A DNA stretch of 64,000 nt from Paraburkholderia azotifigens. GTDB taxonomy: Bacteria > Pseudomonadota > Gammaproteobacteria > Burkholderiales > Burkholderiaceae. A model generated the notes under the pieces. The model had not been told where the DNA came from, ran no database searches, and worked only from the letters and a program-made list of their open reading frames with translations. The stretch lies in assembly GCF_007995085.1 (NCBI RefSeq), contig NZ_VOQS01000003.1, positions 2,790,001 to 2,854,000 of the forward strand. Reading direction: 5' to 3'. Position numbers and translations under genes: made by a program. This document shows, piece after piece, positions 1 through 8,634 of the stretch; position 1 is the stretch's first letter; every line of letters begins with the position of its first letter.

Positions 1-19
1 ATGATTCGCATGTCGAGGT

Positions 20-37
20 CGCCCGGTCCGCCGGGCG
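20..37. terminator. Possible terminator hairpin downstream of mgtA
   Basis: A perfect 7-bp stem (CGCCCGG / CCGGGCG) closes a 4-nt loop about 110 bp past the mgtA stop codon. No T-run follows on either strand, so rho-independent termination is only suggested. Confidence 0.3.
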
Positions 38-144
38 ATTCTGGCTGAGTTGCCGCGGCAGTGTTGCCGTGTGCGCAGAACGCTACGCGCTGCGCCACGC
101 AAACGCCAAAAAAACCGTCGACGGGGCGCCAATGGGGAAAGGCG

Positions 145-2811
145 TCAACCGAGTCCAAATCGCCGGACAAACCACGTCTTGGTCAAATGCGTCAATGCTG
201 CGTAGCTGAGAAGAATCAGCACAACAGCGGGCCAATACGTCCACGGCAATGGTGTGAATCCGAGCATCTTTCCAATCGAAGTGAAAGGCAGGCTGATGCC
301 CGCGACGCCGACCGCGATGCTCGTCGCGATGAGCGCCGAACTCGCGCGGCTTTCGACAAAGGGCACCTTGGCGGTGCGAATGATATGGATGATGAGTGTC
401 TGCGTGAGCAGCGATTCGACGAACCAGCCAGTCTGAAACAGGGCGGGGTTGTCCCATGCGTCGAACATTTTCAGCATCATGAAGAAGGTCACGTAGTCGA
501 ACAGCGAGCTGACGGGGCCGATCAACAGCATGAACTTCACGATATTGCCGAGATCCCACCGACGCGGAACGCTGAGGTATTCAGCATCGACGTTGTCGGT
601 AGGAATGCTGGTCTGGGAGAAATCGTAGAGCAGGTTGTTGGTGAGAACCTGGATTGGCGCCATAGGCAAGAACGGCAACAGGATGCTCGCGCCCAATACG
701 CTGAACATATTGCCGAAGTTCGAGCTTGCGCCCATCTTGATGTACTTCGTGATGTTGCCGAATACCTTCCGGCCTTCCAGCACGCCTTCGTTGAGTACGG
801 CGAGGCTTTTTTCGAGCAGGATAATGTCGGCGGAATCTTTCGCGATGTCGACGGCGCTGTCGACGGACACGCCGACGTCCGACGCCTTGAGCGCCGGCCC
901 GTCGTTGATGCCATCGCCCAGAAATCCGACGACGTGGCCTTTGCTATGCAACGCGTTGACGATGGATGCCTTCTGCGAAGGAGAGACCTTCGCGAACACG
1001 CACTCTTTTTCCGCCAGATCCGCAAGCCCGGCGGGAGTCAGCGCTTCGAGCTCCTTGCCGAGCACGATCCGCTCCACGTCGATGCCCACGTCGTGACAGA
1101 TCTTTCGGGTGACCCTGTCGTTGTCGCCCGTCAGGATCTTCACCTGCACGCCACTCGCCTTGAGCGCCGCAAGGGCCGCCGCCGCCGTTTCTTTTGGCGG
1201 ATCGAGAAACGCGATGAAACCGAGCAGAATCAGATCACGCTCGTCCGCAACCGAATACGCCGTCTGATCGGGCGGCATCTCCTTGTATGCGACCGCGACG
1301 ACGCGAAAACCATCCGAGTTGAGCGCATCGGTAATCTCTTTGGTTGCAGCGTAATGGCTTTCGTCGAGCGTGCCCGTCTCGCCATCGATCGCGTAGCGCG
1401 TGCTGACCGAGAACATTTCCTCGACTGCCCCTTTCGAAATCATGATATGGACGCCATCTTCCCGCGCGAGTACAACCGACATCCGGCGGCGCTCGAAGTC
1501 GAATGGCATCTCATCGATCTTGGTGAAGCTCTCGTGTGCCTTGAGCTGCTCGTGGAGTTCGGCATGCTTCAACACTGCAACGTCGAGCAGGTTTTTCAGT
1601 CCGGATTGATGCGTGCTGTTGAGGAACGCATATTCGAGAACCCGATCCGATTCATTGCCCTGGATGTCGAGGTGGCGCTTCAGGATGATCCGGTCCTGTG
1701 TGAGCGTTCCTGTCTTGTCGGTGCATAGCACGTCGAGCGCACCGAAGTTCTGGATCGCATTCAGGCGCTTCACGATGACTCTTTTGCGCGACATGTCGAT
1801 CGCACCTTTCGCAAGGTTGACGGTAACGATCATCGGCAACATTTCGGGCGTGAGTCCGACGCCCACGGCAACGGCGAAAAGAACCGCCTCGAACCAGTTT
1901 CCTTTGGTCAGGCCATTGATCACGAATACAAGCGGCACCATCACCAGAATGAAGCGGATCATCAGCCATGTGAACCGGGTGACCCCCTTGTCGAAGCTGG
2001 TTTGCACGCGCTGTGCCGCCACCACGTCGGCGATTCCGCCGAAGATCGTCGCCTTGCCGGTCGATACCACCACGCCGCATCCGACACCGCTGATAATGGC
2101 GCTGCCCATGAAACAGATATTCGGAAGCTCGAATTGCGAATCGACGGTCATCGTGCTGGCATGCGGATGCTTTTCGCACGGCATTGCTTCGCCCGTCAGC
2201 GCCGATTGATTGACGAACAGATCGCGCGCGGAAATCAAACGAAGATCGGCGGGCACCAGATCGCCGGCGGACAACACGATGACGTCGCCTGGGACGATCT
2301 GATCGATGGGAACGTCGACATGGCCCGAATCGTTCTGCCCGGTTCTCCGGAGGACCGTTGCCGTCGTACGCACCATCTTGCGCAGTGCGTCCGCGGCCTT
2401 GTTCGAGCGATGCTCCTGCACGAAACCCAGCGAAGTGCTGAGGACGACCATCACGCCGATCATGATGGCGGCGCGCGGGTCACCGAGCGCATACGACGCC
2501 GTGGCAAGCGACAGAAGCAGCAGATTGAGCGGGTTGATCGTGCGGCTGACGAGTTCGCCGGCAAGCGTGTGGCGCGTCTCGTGGACAACGCGGTTTGGAC
2601 CGTAAGCGTGTAATCGGCGTTCTGCTTCATCGGCGCTTAGCCCGCACGCCGCGCTGTGACACCGTGCCAGCGCCTCCTCCGTCGACAGCTGAGCCCAGTC
2701 TGAGATTGTGTCGGCGGTTGCGGACGGCTGATGCGCGCCATCACGAGAGGATCGCCGGAGGCGCTCCAGAAGCGAGGGTGATCGCACGCTGTGTGTTTCG
2801 GCCGTCTGCAT
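145..2811 (-). CDS. mgtA: Magnesium-translocating P-type ATPase (MgtA/MgtB type)
   Basis: This inner-membrane P3B-type ATPase imports Mg2+ using ATP. The 888-residue length is normal for the family. It shows an N-terminal cation-ATPase domain, the actuator TGEA motif (about residue 206), the phosphorylation motif DKTGTLT (about residue 365), a PEM-containing transmembrane segment (GLTPEMLPM), the hinge GDGINDGPAL and C-terminal membrane helices. The ATG at 2811 is preferred over an upstream in-frame GTG at 2820 because an AAGG Shine-Dalgarno lies about 10 nt before it. An FNR-like palindrome (2871-2884) sits about 60 bp upstream, suggesting induction at low oxygen rather than, or as well as, Mg2+ control. 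No PhoP box or mgtA-type leader was recognised. Confidence 0.95.
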   Translation of the reverse strand: MQTAETHSVRSPSLLERLRRSSRDGAHQPSATADTISDWAQLSTEEALARCHSAACGLSADEAERRLHAYGPNRVVHETRHTLAGELVSRTINPLNLLLLSLATASYALGDPRAAIMIGVMVVLSTSLGFVQEHRSNKAADALRKMVRTTATVLRRTGQNDSGHVDVPIDQIVPGDVIVLSAGDLVPADLRLISARDLFVNQSALTGEAMPCEKHPHASTMTVDSQFELPNICFMGSAIISGVGCGVVVSTGKATIFGGIADVVAAQRVQTSFDKGVTRFTWLMIRFILVMVPLVFVINGLTKGNWFEAVLFAVAVGVGLTPEMLPMIVTVNLAKGAIDMSRKRVIVKRLNAIQNFGALDVLCTDKTGTLTQDRIILKRHLDIQGNESDRVLEYAFLNSTHQSGLKNLLDVAVLKHAELHEQLKAHESFTKIDEMPFDFERRRMSVVLAREDGVHIMISKGAVEEMFSVSTRYAIDGETGTLDESHYAATKEITDALNSDGFRVVAVAYKEMPPDQTAYSVADERDLILLGFIAFLDPPKETAAAALAALKASGVQVKILTGDNDRVTRKICHDVGIDVERIVLGKELEALTPAGLADLAEKECVFAKVSPSQKASIVNALHSKGHVVGFLGDGINDGPALKASDVGVSVDSAVDIAKDSADIILLEKSLAVLNEGVLEGRKVFGNITKYIKMGASSNFGNMFSVLGASILLPFLPMAPIQVLTNNLLYDFSQTSIPTDNVDAEYLSVPRRWDLGNIVKFMLLIGPVSSLFDYVTFFMMLKMFDAWDNPALFQTGWFVESLLTQTLIIHIIRTAKVPFVESRASSALIATSIAVGVAGISLPFTSIGKMLGFTPLPWTYWPAVVLILLSYAALTHLTKTWFVRRFGLG

Positions 2812-2870
2812 TGTGAGCACGCCTTTTCTTTAGACAACTACAGAGCTTGACGCGTGCGGTCCGCCAGCCA

Positions 2871-2884
2871 TTGATGTATGTCAA
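2871..2884. promoter_or_regulatory. FNR/ANR-like binding site upstream of mgtA
   Basis: TTGAT-GTAT-GTCAA is a near-perfect FNR/CRP-family palindrome about 60 bp before the mgtA start. It is one of at least eight similar sites in the first 23 kb. Confidence 0.6.
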
Positions 2885-2942
2885 TGGCGAGGTGGCGTCG
2901 AATGCCCTTTGCCGGAACGCAGTCATTGGCGTGATAACTGAC

Positions 2943-3224
2943 TCAGCGGGTCTGCTGTTGCGCCGCGTCGTCATACATCAGCCTGTGCAGATCCGCGACG
3001 AAACGTTGGAGCGACGACAGTGATCCTGTCACGCTCTGGTAAGTTTCGCGTCCGATGCGTCCGTCGAGCATCACCTGCATGCCGGCGCGCCGTGCGATCG
3101 AAAGGATAGCGTCGTCAGAAGGCATGAGTGCCTCCCATTTCGTCCCGCCTTCCGATGCGACATCGCGGACGCACTCGTAACGGGTTTCAATATCCGCATG
3201 TGCGACGGTGGCTTCAGGCGACAT
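2943..3224 (-). CDS. Hypothetical 93-residue protein
   Basis: I do not recognise this small soluble protein. It has no signal peptide or membrane segment. The start at 3224 is chosen because GGGAG lies 7 nt upstream (the frame itself is open to 3269). It lies upstream of mgtA in the same direction, with the FNR-like site between the two genes, so mgtA probably has its own promoter. The downstream half contains an alternation of small and charged residues without a visible motif. Conservation in related genomes would be needed to assign a role. Confidence 0.5.
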   Translation of the reverse strand: MSPEATVAHADIETRYECVRDVASEGGTKWEALMPSDDAILSIARRAGMQVMLDGRIGRETYQSVTGSLSSLQRFVADLHRLMYDDAAQQQTR

Positions 3225-3422
3225 GATCGTTCTCCCAGTCGGCAATTCCTGGTGCACCCTGGTGCGCACGGTTGCTCAGTTCAGGCGCACCTGAAAAGGA
3301 TGATTCCATGCTTGCAGTATCGGACGGCGGGATCAGAACGGCTATCAGCCGGGGATGAATGTGATTTAGGATATGGCGCGTCGCTGTCAGGATATTCCTA
3401 GCCGCGATGCAATGCGTTTCCG

Positions 3423-4364
3423 TCAAAGCTGTGTTTCATGAGTCTTGTGCCACTCGACGATCGCTTGCCAAACGGCTTCGGCTGTCTCACGGAACACGAA
3501 CAGATGCATGTCGGCCGGCGAGATCATGCCTTCACTGACCATGAAGTCGAAGTCGATTGCGCGTCGCCAGTAGGACTCTCCGACGAGCACGACGGGCAGC
3601 GGCTTGATTTTGTGCGTCTGCAGAAGCGTCAAGACCTCGAACAGTTCGTCGCAAGTGCCAAACCCGCCGGGAAAGAACACAGCTGCGCGAGCACGTTCCA
3701 GCAGATGCAGCTTTCGAATGGCGAAGTAGTGCTGCTTGAAACACAGTTCGGAGCTGAGATAGGGGTTGGGCGCCTGTTCATGCGGCAACGAAATATTCAG
3801 GCCGATACTCGGCGCGCCGGACTCGTAAGCCCCGCGATTCGCGGCTTCCATGATGCCTGGACCACCACCCGTCACGAGTGCAAGGGATGACAGTATTCCC
3901 TCGCACTGTGCAGTCCCCGCAATACGGCCCAATTCTCGCGCTACGTCATAGTAACGGCTGCGCTCCAGTACGATCTTCGCGGCTTGCAGCGCGTGGTGGC
4001 CTTGCATGTCACTGCCCTGTTCCCGCAGCATGCGCCGGGTGTGCCGGAGCCGTTGTCGTGCGACAGCAGGCGCGAGGATACGTGTGCTGCCGTATACGAC
4101 GATCGTGTGCTCGATCCCATGGCGCTGCAGCGATTCCTCCGTTTTCCAGTAGTCGAGTTGCAGCCGCACGCCGCACATTTCGGGCCGCCTCAGGAAAGCC
4201 AGATCTTCGTCTGCCTGAAGACAGCGCGCACTTCCGCCCCGACGATGTGCGCGCGAGCCGCGTCGCGAAGCGATGCGCGCGTCGGCGCCGTCTTCTGAGC
4301 CAGCCGTCCCGTCGGCCGGCTCGGATTCGACGGACGTGCCGCCCTCGTGTCGATGATCTTTCAT
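3423..4364 (-). CDS. LOG family protein (lysine-decarboxylase-like Rossmann fold)
   Basis: The protein carries the two family signatures: GGGPGIMEA (about 166-174) and PGGFGTCDELFE (about 232-243). The second is the PGGxGTxxE motif of LOG proteins. Characterised members are nucleoside 5'-monophosphate phosphoribohydrolases (cytokinin-activating LOG; PpnN-like). The 313 residues include an N-terminal charged extension of about 60 residues rich in Arg/Gly/Asp. This makes it longer than plant-type LOGs (about 200 residues) and closer to the long bacterial type. The true start could be internal because no strong Shine-Dalgarno precedes 4364. It diverges from the CBS-BON gene across a region holding two FNR-like sites. 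Confidence 0.85.
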   Translation of the reverse strand: MKDHRHEGGTSVESEPADGTAGSEDGADARIASRRGSRAHRRGGSARCLQADEDLAFLRRPEMCGVRLQLDYWKTEESLQRHGIEHTIVVYGSTRILAPAVARQRLRHTRRMLREQGSDMQGHHALQAAKIVLERSRYYDVARELGRIAGTAQCEGILSSLALVTGGGPGIMEAANRGAYESGAPSIGLNISLPHEQAPNPYLSSELCFKQHYFAIRKLHLLERARAAVFFPGGFGTCDELFEVLTLLQTHKIKPLPVVLVGESYWRRAIDFDFMVSEGMISPADMHLFVFRETAEAVWQAIVEWHKTHETQL

Positions 4365-4450
4365 AAACGGTTCTTTAGAGAAAGGAAGTCCCAGACCTTC
4401 CGCCGGATCGCGGTCTCTGATCTATTAGGCGCGCAGGCTGCCTTTTGCGA

Positions 4451-4464
4451 TTGACACGCGTCAA
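4451..4464. promoter_or_regulatory. FNR/ANR-like site in the LOG / CBS-BON divergent region
   Basis: TTGAC-ACGC-GTCAA is a perfect 5+5 palindrome 87 bp upstream of the LOG-family gene, placed to control that promoter. Confidence 0.6.
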
Positions 4465-4593
4465 CGATCGGAGCGAGACGTTCACGGTATTCGTCACGCC
4501 GGTCTTGCAGCCGTGAGACGGATGCCATGATCGGCGCATTGCTGCAATTGCCTATGCAATTAGCCGGGGTAATCCACGCAGATCTGAACTCGC

Positions 4594-4607
4594 TTGATAT
4601 CGATCAA
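4594..4607. promoter_or_regulatory. Canonical FNR box upstream of the CBS-BON gene
   Basis: TTGAT-ATCG-ATCAA is an exact match to the textbook FNR consensus TTGAT-N4-ATCAA. It lies 110 bp upstream of the ATG at 4717. It is the best-matching site of the set. Confidence 0.75.
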
Positions 4608-4716
4608 TGGGAGGCGACCTCCATGGTCGAAGATTCGATTATGCACGGACGGTTTATCCAAGGCCCCGGTGTGGGACCGCCTGCCGTTCATGCGACTAAT
4701 CATGGAGGACTTAAGG

Positions 4717-5409
4717 ATGCGCGCAATCGATGTCATGACCACGTCGGTCGTATTTGCACACCCACACATGACGGTACGGGAAGCGGCACAGATCCTGGTT
4801 GAAAAGAACGTGAGCGGAATGCCTGTCGTCGACGACAAGGGCGAGCTGCTCGGCATGATTACGGAAGGCGATCTGCTCCATCGCGCCGAGATCGGCACGG
4901 GAGCGGGCAAGCGTGCATGGTGGCTGGAGTTTCTGGCTTCGACCCGTGAACTGGCGAGTGAATATGTCAGGGAGCACTCGCACAGGGTGAGTGACCTGAT
5001 GACGAAGGATGTCGTTGTCGTTGACGAAGATACGCCCGTTGTCGACATCGCGGAGTTGCTCGAACGGCATCGCATCAAGCGGGTGCCCGTGGTGAAGAAC
5101 GGGAGGGTGACGGGTCTTGTGAGCCGCGCGAATCTGATCCGTGCGCTCGCCAGCATCGGCGCTGAACCGTCCGGTCCAGCCGCGGCGGATGATCAGTCGA
5201 TCCGCGAAGCCATCGCGCTAGCCTTGCAGAATACGCGTTGGTCTGTGCCGCGCGAGAGTATTCTGGTCAAGGACGGCGTCGTCCATCTTTGGGGCGTGGT
5301 GACAAGTGACGAAGAGGCCGATGCCATTCGCGTCGCTGCGGAGAACGTACCGGGCGTGAAGGAGGTCAACAGCCACCTTGAATATCCGACAGTGCTTCCG
5401 GGCATGTAG
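4717..5409 (+). CDS. CBS-pair and BON domain protein
   Basis: This 230-residue protein has two CBS motifs. The first is residues 1-60 with the GMPVVDDKGELLGMITEGDL pattern; the second is about 85-145 with RVPVVKNGRVTGLVSRANL. A C-terminal BON domain follows (about 155-225). CBS pairs bind adenine nucleotides and BON domains bind phospholipid, so a nucleotide-responsive membrane-associated role is likely. The ATG at 4717 is chosen because GGAGG lies 8 nt upstream and the CBS domain begins immediately; the open frame extends back to 4594 without a ribosome site. A BON protein follows 53 bp downstream in the same direction, probably co-transcribed from the FNR-box promoter. Confidence 0.92.
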   Translation: MRAIDVMTTSVVFAHPHMTVREAAQILVEKNVSGMPVVDDKGELLGMITEGDLLHRAEIGTGAGKRAWWLEFLASTRELASEYVREHSHRVSDLMTKDVVVVDEDTPVVDIAELLERHRIKRVPVVKNGRVTGLVSRANLIRALASIGAEPSGPAAADDQSIREAIALALQNTRWSVPRESILVKDGVVHLWGVVTSDEEADAIRVAAENVPGVKEVNSHLEYPTVLPGM

Positions 5410-5462
5410 GCCCATACGTCACGGAGCGCTGTCCAGGATAACCGCACGCGACGGAGACCAAT

Positions 5463-5921
5463 ATGACACGCGACCAGATATTGAAGCATGCGGTCGAGAA
5501 ACTGCTCGGCGACAGCGCGCCCGTCGATTCGCGCGACATCACGGTGCAGGCGGCTCACGGCATTGTGACGCTTTCGGGTACCGTACCCAATGCCTTCCAG
5601 AAGCATCTGACCGAGGAGATCATGCGGCGGGTCGAGGGATGCCGCGGGTTCGTCATGGACCTTGGCTTTGCTGCGACGCCAGACCATCGCCAAGCCGATG
5701 AAACGCTCGCATCCAGAGTCGTCGCGGTCCTCGCGGGAATAGAAGGGCTGTCGCCCGACCGCGTGCGCGTGGCAGTCGAACACGGTTGTGTGACGCTTAC
5801 GGGGCAGGTTGATCATGAGCCGCAGCGGGATGCGATCGAGCTGGTGGTCGGCAGCATCGACGGTATCGTCGAACTCAGCAACCTCATAGCGTTGCCGGCG
5901 CGCCGACATTCGGCTGCATAA
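5463..5921 (+). CDS. BON domain-containing protein (two BON repeats)
   Basis: Two BON-type repeats are visible in 152 residues: one around 27-60 (ITVQAAHGIVTLSGTVPN) and one around 85-145 (VRVAVEHGCVTLTGQVDHE). There is no signal peptide, so the protein is probably cytoplasmic or peripheral, unlike the periplasmic OsmY type. GGAG sits 7 nt before the ATG. It follows the CBS-BON gene closely and is terminated by the strong hairpin at 6032-6060, so the two genes form a short operon. Confidence 0.88.
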   Translation: MTRDQILKHAVEKLLGDSAPVDSRDITVQAAHGIVTLSGTVPNAFQKHLTEEIMRRVEGCRGFVMDLGFAATPDHRQADETLASRVVAVLAGIEGLSPDRVRVAVEHGCVTLTGQVDHEPQRDAIELVVGSIDGIVELSNLIALPARRHSAA

Positions 5922-6031
5922 CGGTCTAACGGTCGGTCTAACGGTCCGGTTCGGCTGATCACCCGTTGCGTGCGCACGCGGATGTCGATAGTGCGCTCGC
6001 GCAAATACCTGTCAAGATGAAGCGCCGTCGC

Positions 6032-6060
6032 GGGCCGGTCTTCGACACGAAGACCGGCCC
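6032..6060. terminator. Strong bidirectional hairpin between the BON gene and acs
   Basis: A perfect 12-bp stem (GGGCCGGTCTTC / GAAGACCGGCCC) closes a 5-nt loop. It lies between two convergent genes and probably terminates both. Confidence 0.75.
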
Positions 6061-6079
6061 GACGTCGAGCCGGCAGCCA

Positions 6080-8056
6080 TCAGGCGCGGTGACTGAACTG
6101 CTGCAGCACGGCTGGATTTTCGACGGTGGACATGTCCTGAGCAATGGATTCGCCCTTTGCAACAGCGCGCAGCAGACGCCGGACGACCTTACCGGAGCGT
6201 GTTTTCGGCATGCTTTCGCCGAAACGGATTTCCTTCGGTTTTGCGATCGGGCCAATTTCCTTGCCGACCCACGCACGCAGTTGTTCGGCGATGTTCTTCG
6301 CGTCTTCCGGGGCGGGGCGCGGTCCTTTCAATACGACGAACGCGACAATCGCCTCACCAATGGTCTCATCCGGCCGTCCGACGACAGCGGCCTCCGCGAC
6401 GAGCGGGTGGGATGTCAGCGCCGACTCGATTTCCATCGTACCCATGCGGTGACCCGACACGTTCAGCACATCGTCGATGCGGCCGGTAATGGTGAAGTAT
6501 CCCGTCTCCGGATCACGAATCGCGCCATCGCCAGCCAGATACAGCCCGCCCCCCAATTCGGGTGGATAGTAGCCATGCCGGAACCGCTCCGGGTTGCCCC
6601 ATATGGTTCTGAGCATGGAAGGCCACGGGTGCTTGATGACGAGCAACCCGCCTTGGCCATTGGGCAATTCGGAGCCCGTCTCGTCGACAATGGCCGCTTC
6701 GATGCCCGGCAGCGGCAGCGTGCACGAGCCCGGCACCAGTGGCGTTGCGCCTGGCAACGGCGTGATCATGTGACCGCCTGTTTCCGTTTGCCAGAATGTA
6801 TCGAGTACCGGGCAACGTCCACCACCGACTTCGCGTGCATACCATTCCCACGCGCTCGGATTGATCGGTTCGCCGACAGTGCCGAGCATCCGTAACGAAC
6901 CCAACTCGAACCGGCGAGGATGTACCGTGCTGTCGGCCTCGGATGCCTTGATCAGTGAGCGGATAGCCGTCGGCGCCGTGTAGAAAATGCTTACCCTGTG
7001 GTGCGCAATCATTTCCCAGAAGCGCCCGGCGTTCGGCCACGTCGGCACGCCTTCAAAGATCAGCTGGGTGGCGCCGACGGCGGTTGGTCCATAGCAAATG
7101 TAGCTGTGACCCGTGATCCAGCCGATATCGGCTGTGCACCAGAACACATCGTCGGGACGGATGTCGAAGGTCCAGTGCATCGTCACGGCGCTCCACAACA
7201 GGTAGCCTGCCGTGCTGTGCTGGACGCCTTTCGGCGTACCCGTCGAACCCGACGTGTAGAGCACGAAGAGCGGATGGTCGGCCTCGACCCATTCTGGTTC
7301 GCACGTGTCAGGCTGTGCGTCTTCGAGCTCGTGCAGCCAGCAGTCGCGTGGCGGATTCCAGACAATCGTGCCACCCGTGCGCTGATAGACGATCACGGTG
7401 TGTACACCGTCTGTGCCGTCCATGGCGAGCGCTTCGTCGACGATCGACTTCAAGGGCAGACTCTTCCCGCCGCGCTTCTGCTCGTCCGCGGTGATGATGG
7501 CGACAGCACCGACATCCACCATCCTCTCATGCAGGGACTTCGCGGAAAAGCCGCCGAACACGACCGAGTGCACCGCGCCGATACGGGCGCAGGCCTGCAT
7601 TGCGACGACACCTTCGATCGACATCGGCAGATAGATCATCACCCGATCACCCGCGCCGACGCCGCGGCCTCGTAATGCGTTCGCCACCTTGCACACACGC
7701 GCGTGCAATTGCCGGTAGGTAATACTGGTGATCGTGCCGTCGTCTGCCTCGAAGACTATCGCGTGTTTCTCGGCATTGCCATTGTAAAGATGACGATCCA
7801 GGCAGTTATACGATGCGTTAAGCAAGCCGTCATCGAACCATTTGAAAAAAGGGGCATTTGAATCATCCAGCACTCTCGTAAATGGACGGTGCCAAACCAG
7901 ATGCTCGCGCGCGAGTCGTGCCCAGAATCCCGGCCGGTCGACGCGGGCTTCCTTGACGAGTGCCTCATAGGCAGCCATGCCGTCGATGACGGTGCCTTTC
8001 ATGAGCGGTGGAATCACCGCGTCCGGTTCGTACGTGTTCGCGCCGAGCGTAGACAT
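6080..8056 (-). CDS. acs: Acetyl-CoA synthetase (AMP-forming)
   Basis: The enzyme activates acetate to acetyl-AMP and then acetyl-CoA in the cytoplasm. The 658-residue length fits Acs. Visible motifs are the P-loop [11 protein letters not shown] (about 267-277), the TETGG-containing adenylation core, the hinge-region [16 protein letters not shown], and the C-terminal [11 protein letters not shown], whose Lys is the conserved catalytic and acetylation-regulated residue. The start at 8056 ([10 protein letters not shown]) is chosen because upstream in-frame sequence to 8176 is low-quality and a clear GAGGAG precedes 8056. Propionyl-CoA synthetase is the main alternative. An FNR-like site at 8207-8220 lies about 150 bp upstream. 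Confidence 0.92.
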   Translation of the reverse strand: MSTLGANTYEPDAVIPPLMKGTVIDGMAAYEALVKEARVDRPGFWARLAREHLVWHRPFTRVLDDSNAPFFKWFDDGLLNASYNCLDRHLYNGNAEKHAIVFEADDGTITSITYRQLHARVCKVANALRGRGVGAGDRVMIYLPMSIEGVVAMQACARIGAVHSVVFGGFSAKSLHERMVDVGAVAIITADEQKRGGKSLPLKSIVDEALAMDGTDGVHTVIVYQRTGGTIVWNPPRDCWLHELEDAQPDTCEPEWVEADHPLFVLYTSGSTGTPKGVQHSTAGYLLWSAVTMHWTFDIRPDDVFWCTADIGWITGHSYICYGPTAVGATQLIFEGVPTWPNAGRFWEMIAHHRVSIFYTAPTAIRSLIKASEADSTVHPRRFELGSLRMLGTVGEPINPSAWEWYAREVGGGRCPVLDTFWQTETGGHMITPLPGATPLVPGSCTLPLPGIEAAIVDETGSELPNGQGGLLVIKHPWPSMLRTIWGNPERFRHGYYPPELGGGLYLAGDGAIRDPETGYFTITGRIDDVLNVSGHRMGTMEIESALTSHPLVAEAAVVGRPDETIGEAIVAFVVLKGPRPAPEDAKNIAEQLRAWVGKEIGPIAKPKEIRFGESMPKTRSGKVVRRLLRAVAKGESIAQDMSTVENPAVLQQFSHRA

Positions 8057-8206
8057 AGTCTCCTCGCTGGAATGTTTGAGAGAGTCCGAGCACGTCCACC
8101 TCGCGCGTTTGTCACCGCGAGCAACCGTTGTGCGTTGTCCTTTTGGCGCGCATTGTAGCGAAATCAGACGTCGCAAGCAGTGTCGTTCGGGTCACCCGGG
8201 ATCCAA

Positions 8207-8220
8207 TTGACACAAGTCAA
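8207..8220. promoter_or_regulatory. FNR/ANR-like site between acs and the sensor-kinase operon
   Basis: TTGAC-ACAA-GTCAA is a perfect 5+5 palindrome. It lies 117 bp upstream of the 8337 gene and 150 bp upstream of acs, so it could serve either divergent promoter. Confidence 0.6.
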
Positions 8221-8336
8221 TTGCAACAGTCCTGACGGCCGTACATTTCATCTGACGGCAGGTGAATGTGCGATTGCTTCGTTACAGCTTCGCTCGCGTT
8301 TCCTGCACTCAGTTCGACATGCCGAGGAGAGCAACG

Positions 8337-8600
8337 ATGAGTACTCCATCCGTGACAGAAGTACGGGAAGTGGCTACGGCGAATGAAATCCGCAAGATAA
8401 TAGGACCATTCGAAGACGACGTCGTGACGAAAATCATGGCGATCAAGCCTACTGTCGACGACGTTGCCCGGGCATATTCATGGCTCAGGTCGGACGAGCA
8501 TCTGCAGCGGCATCTCACACACAATCTGGCCGCGCGAGCGGCCGACGTCTTCGAGATACTGGCCGCCGAATATCCGGATCTCGGCGACCCTGTTCTCTGA
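8337..8600 (+). CDS. Hypothetical 87-residue protein
   Basis: I do not recognise this family by name. The protein is small, acidic and helical, with no membrane segment. The ATG at 8337 has GAGGAG 9 nt upstream; the open frame starts at 8262 without a ribosome site. It lies 34 nt upstream of the sensor kinase and downstream of an FNR-like site, so the two are probably one transcript. A partner role for the kinase is possible but is only inferred from position. Confidence 0.65.
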   Translation: MSTPSVTEVREVATANEIRKIIGPFEDDVVTKIMAIKPTVDDVARAYSWLRSDEHLQRHLTHNLAARAADVFEILAAEYPDLGDPVL

Positions 8601-8634
8601 CCGAAGGACATCGTGTGAGCGAATGGAGGTGTCT

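Noticed and set aside
61..1728. Long plus-strand open frame of 555 codons
   Set aside because: It lies opposite mgtA and follows its codon periodicity; a shadow of the real gene.
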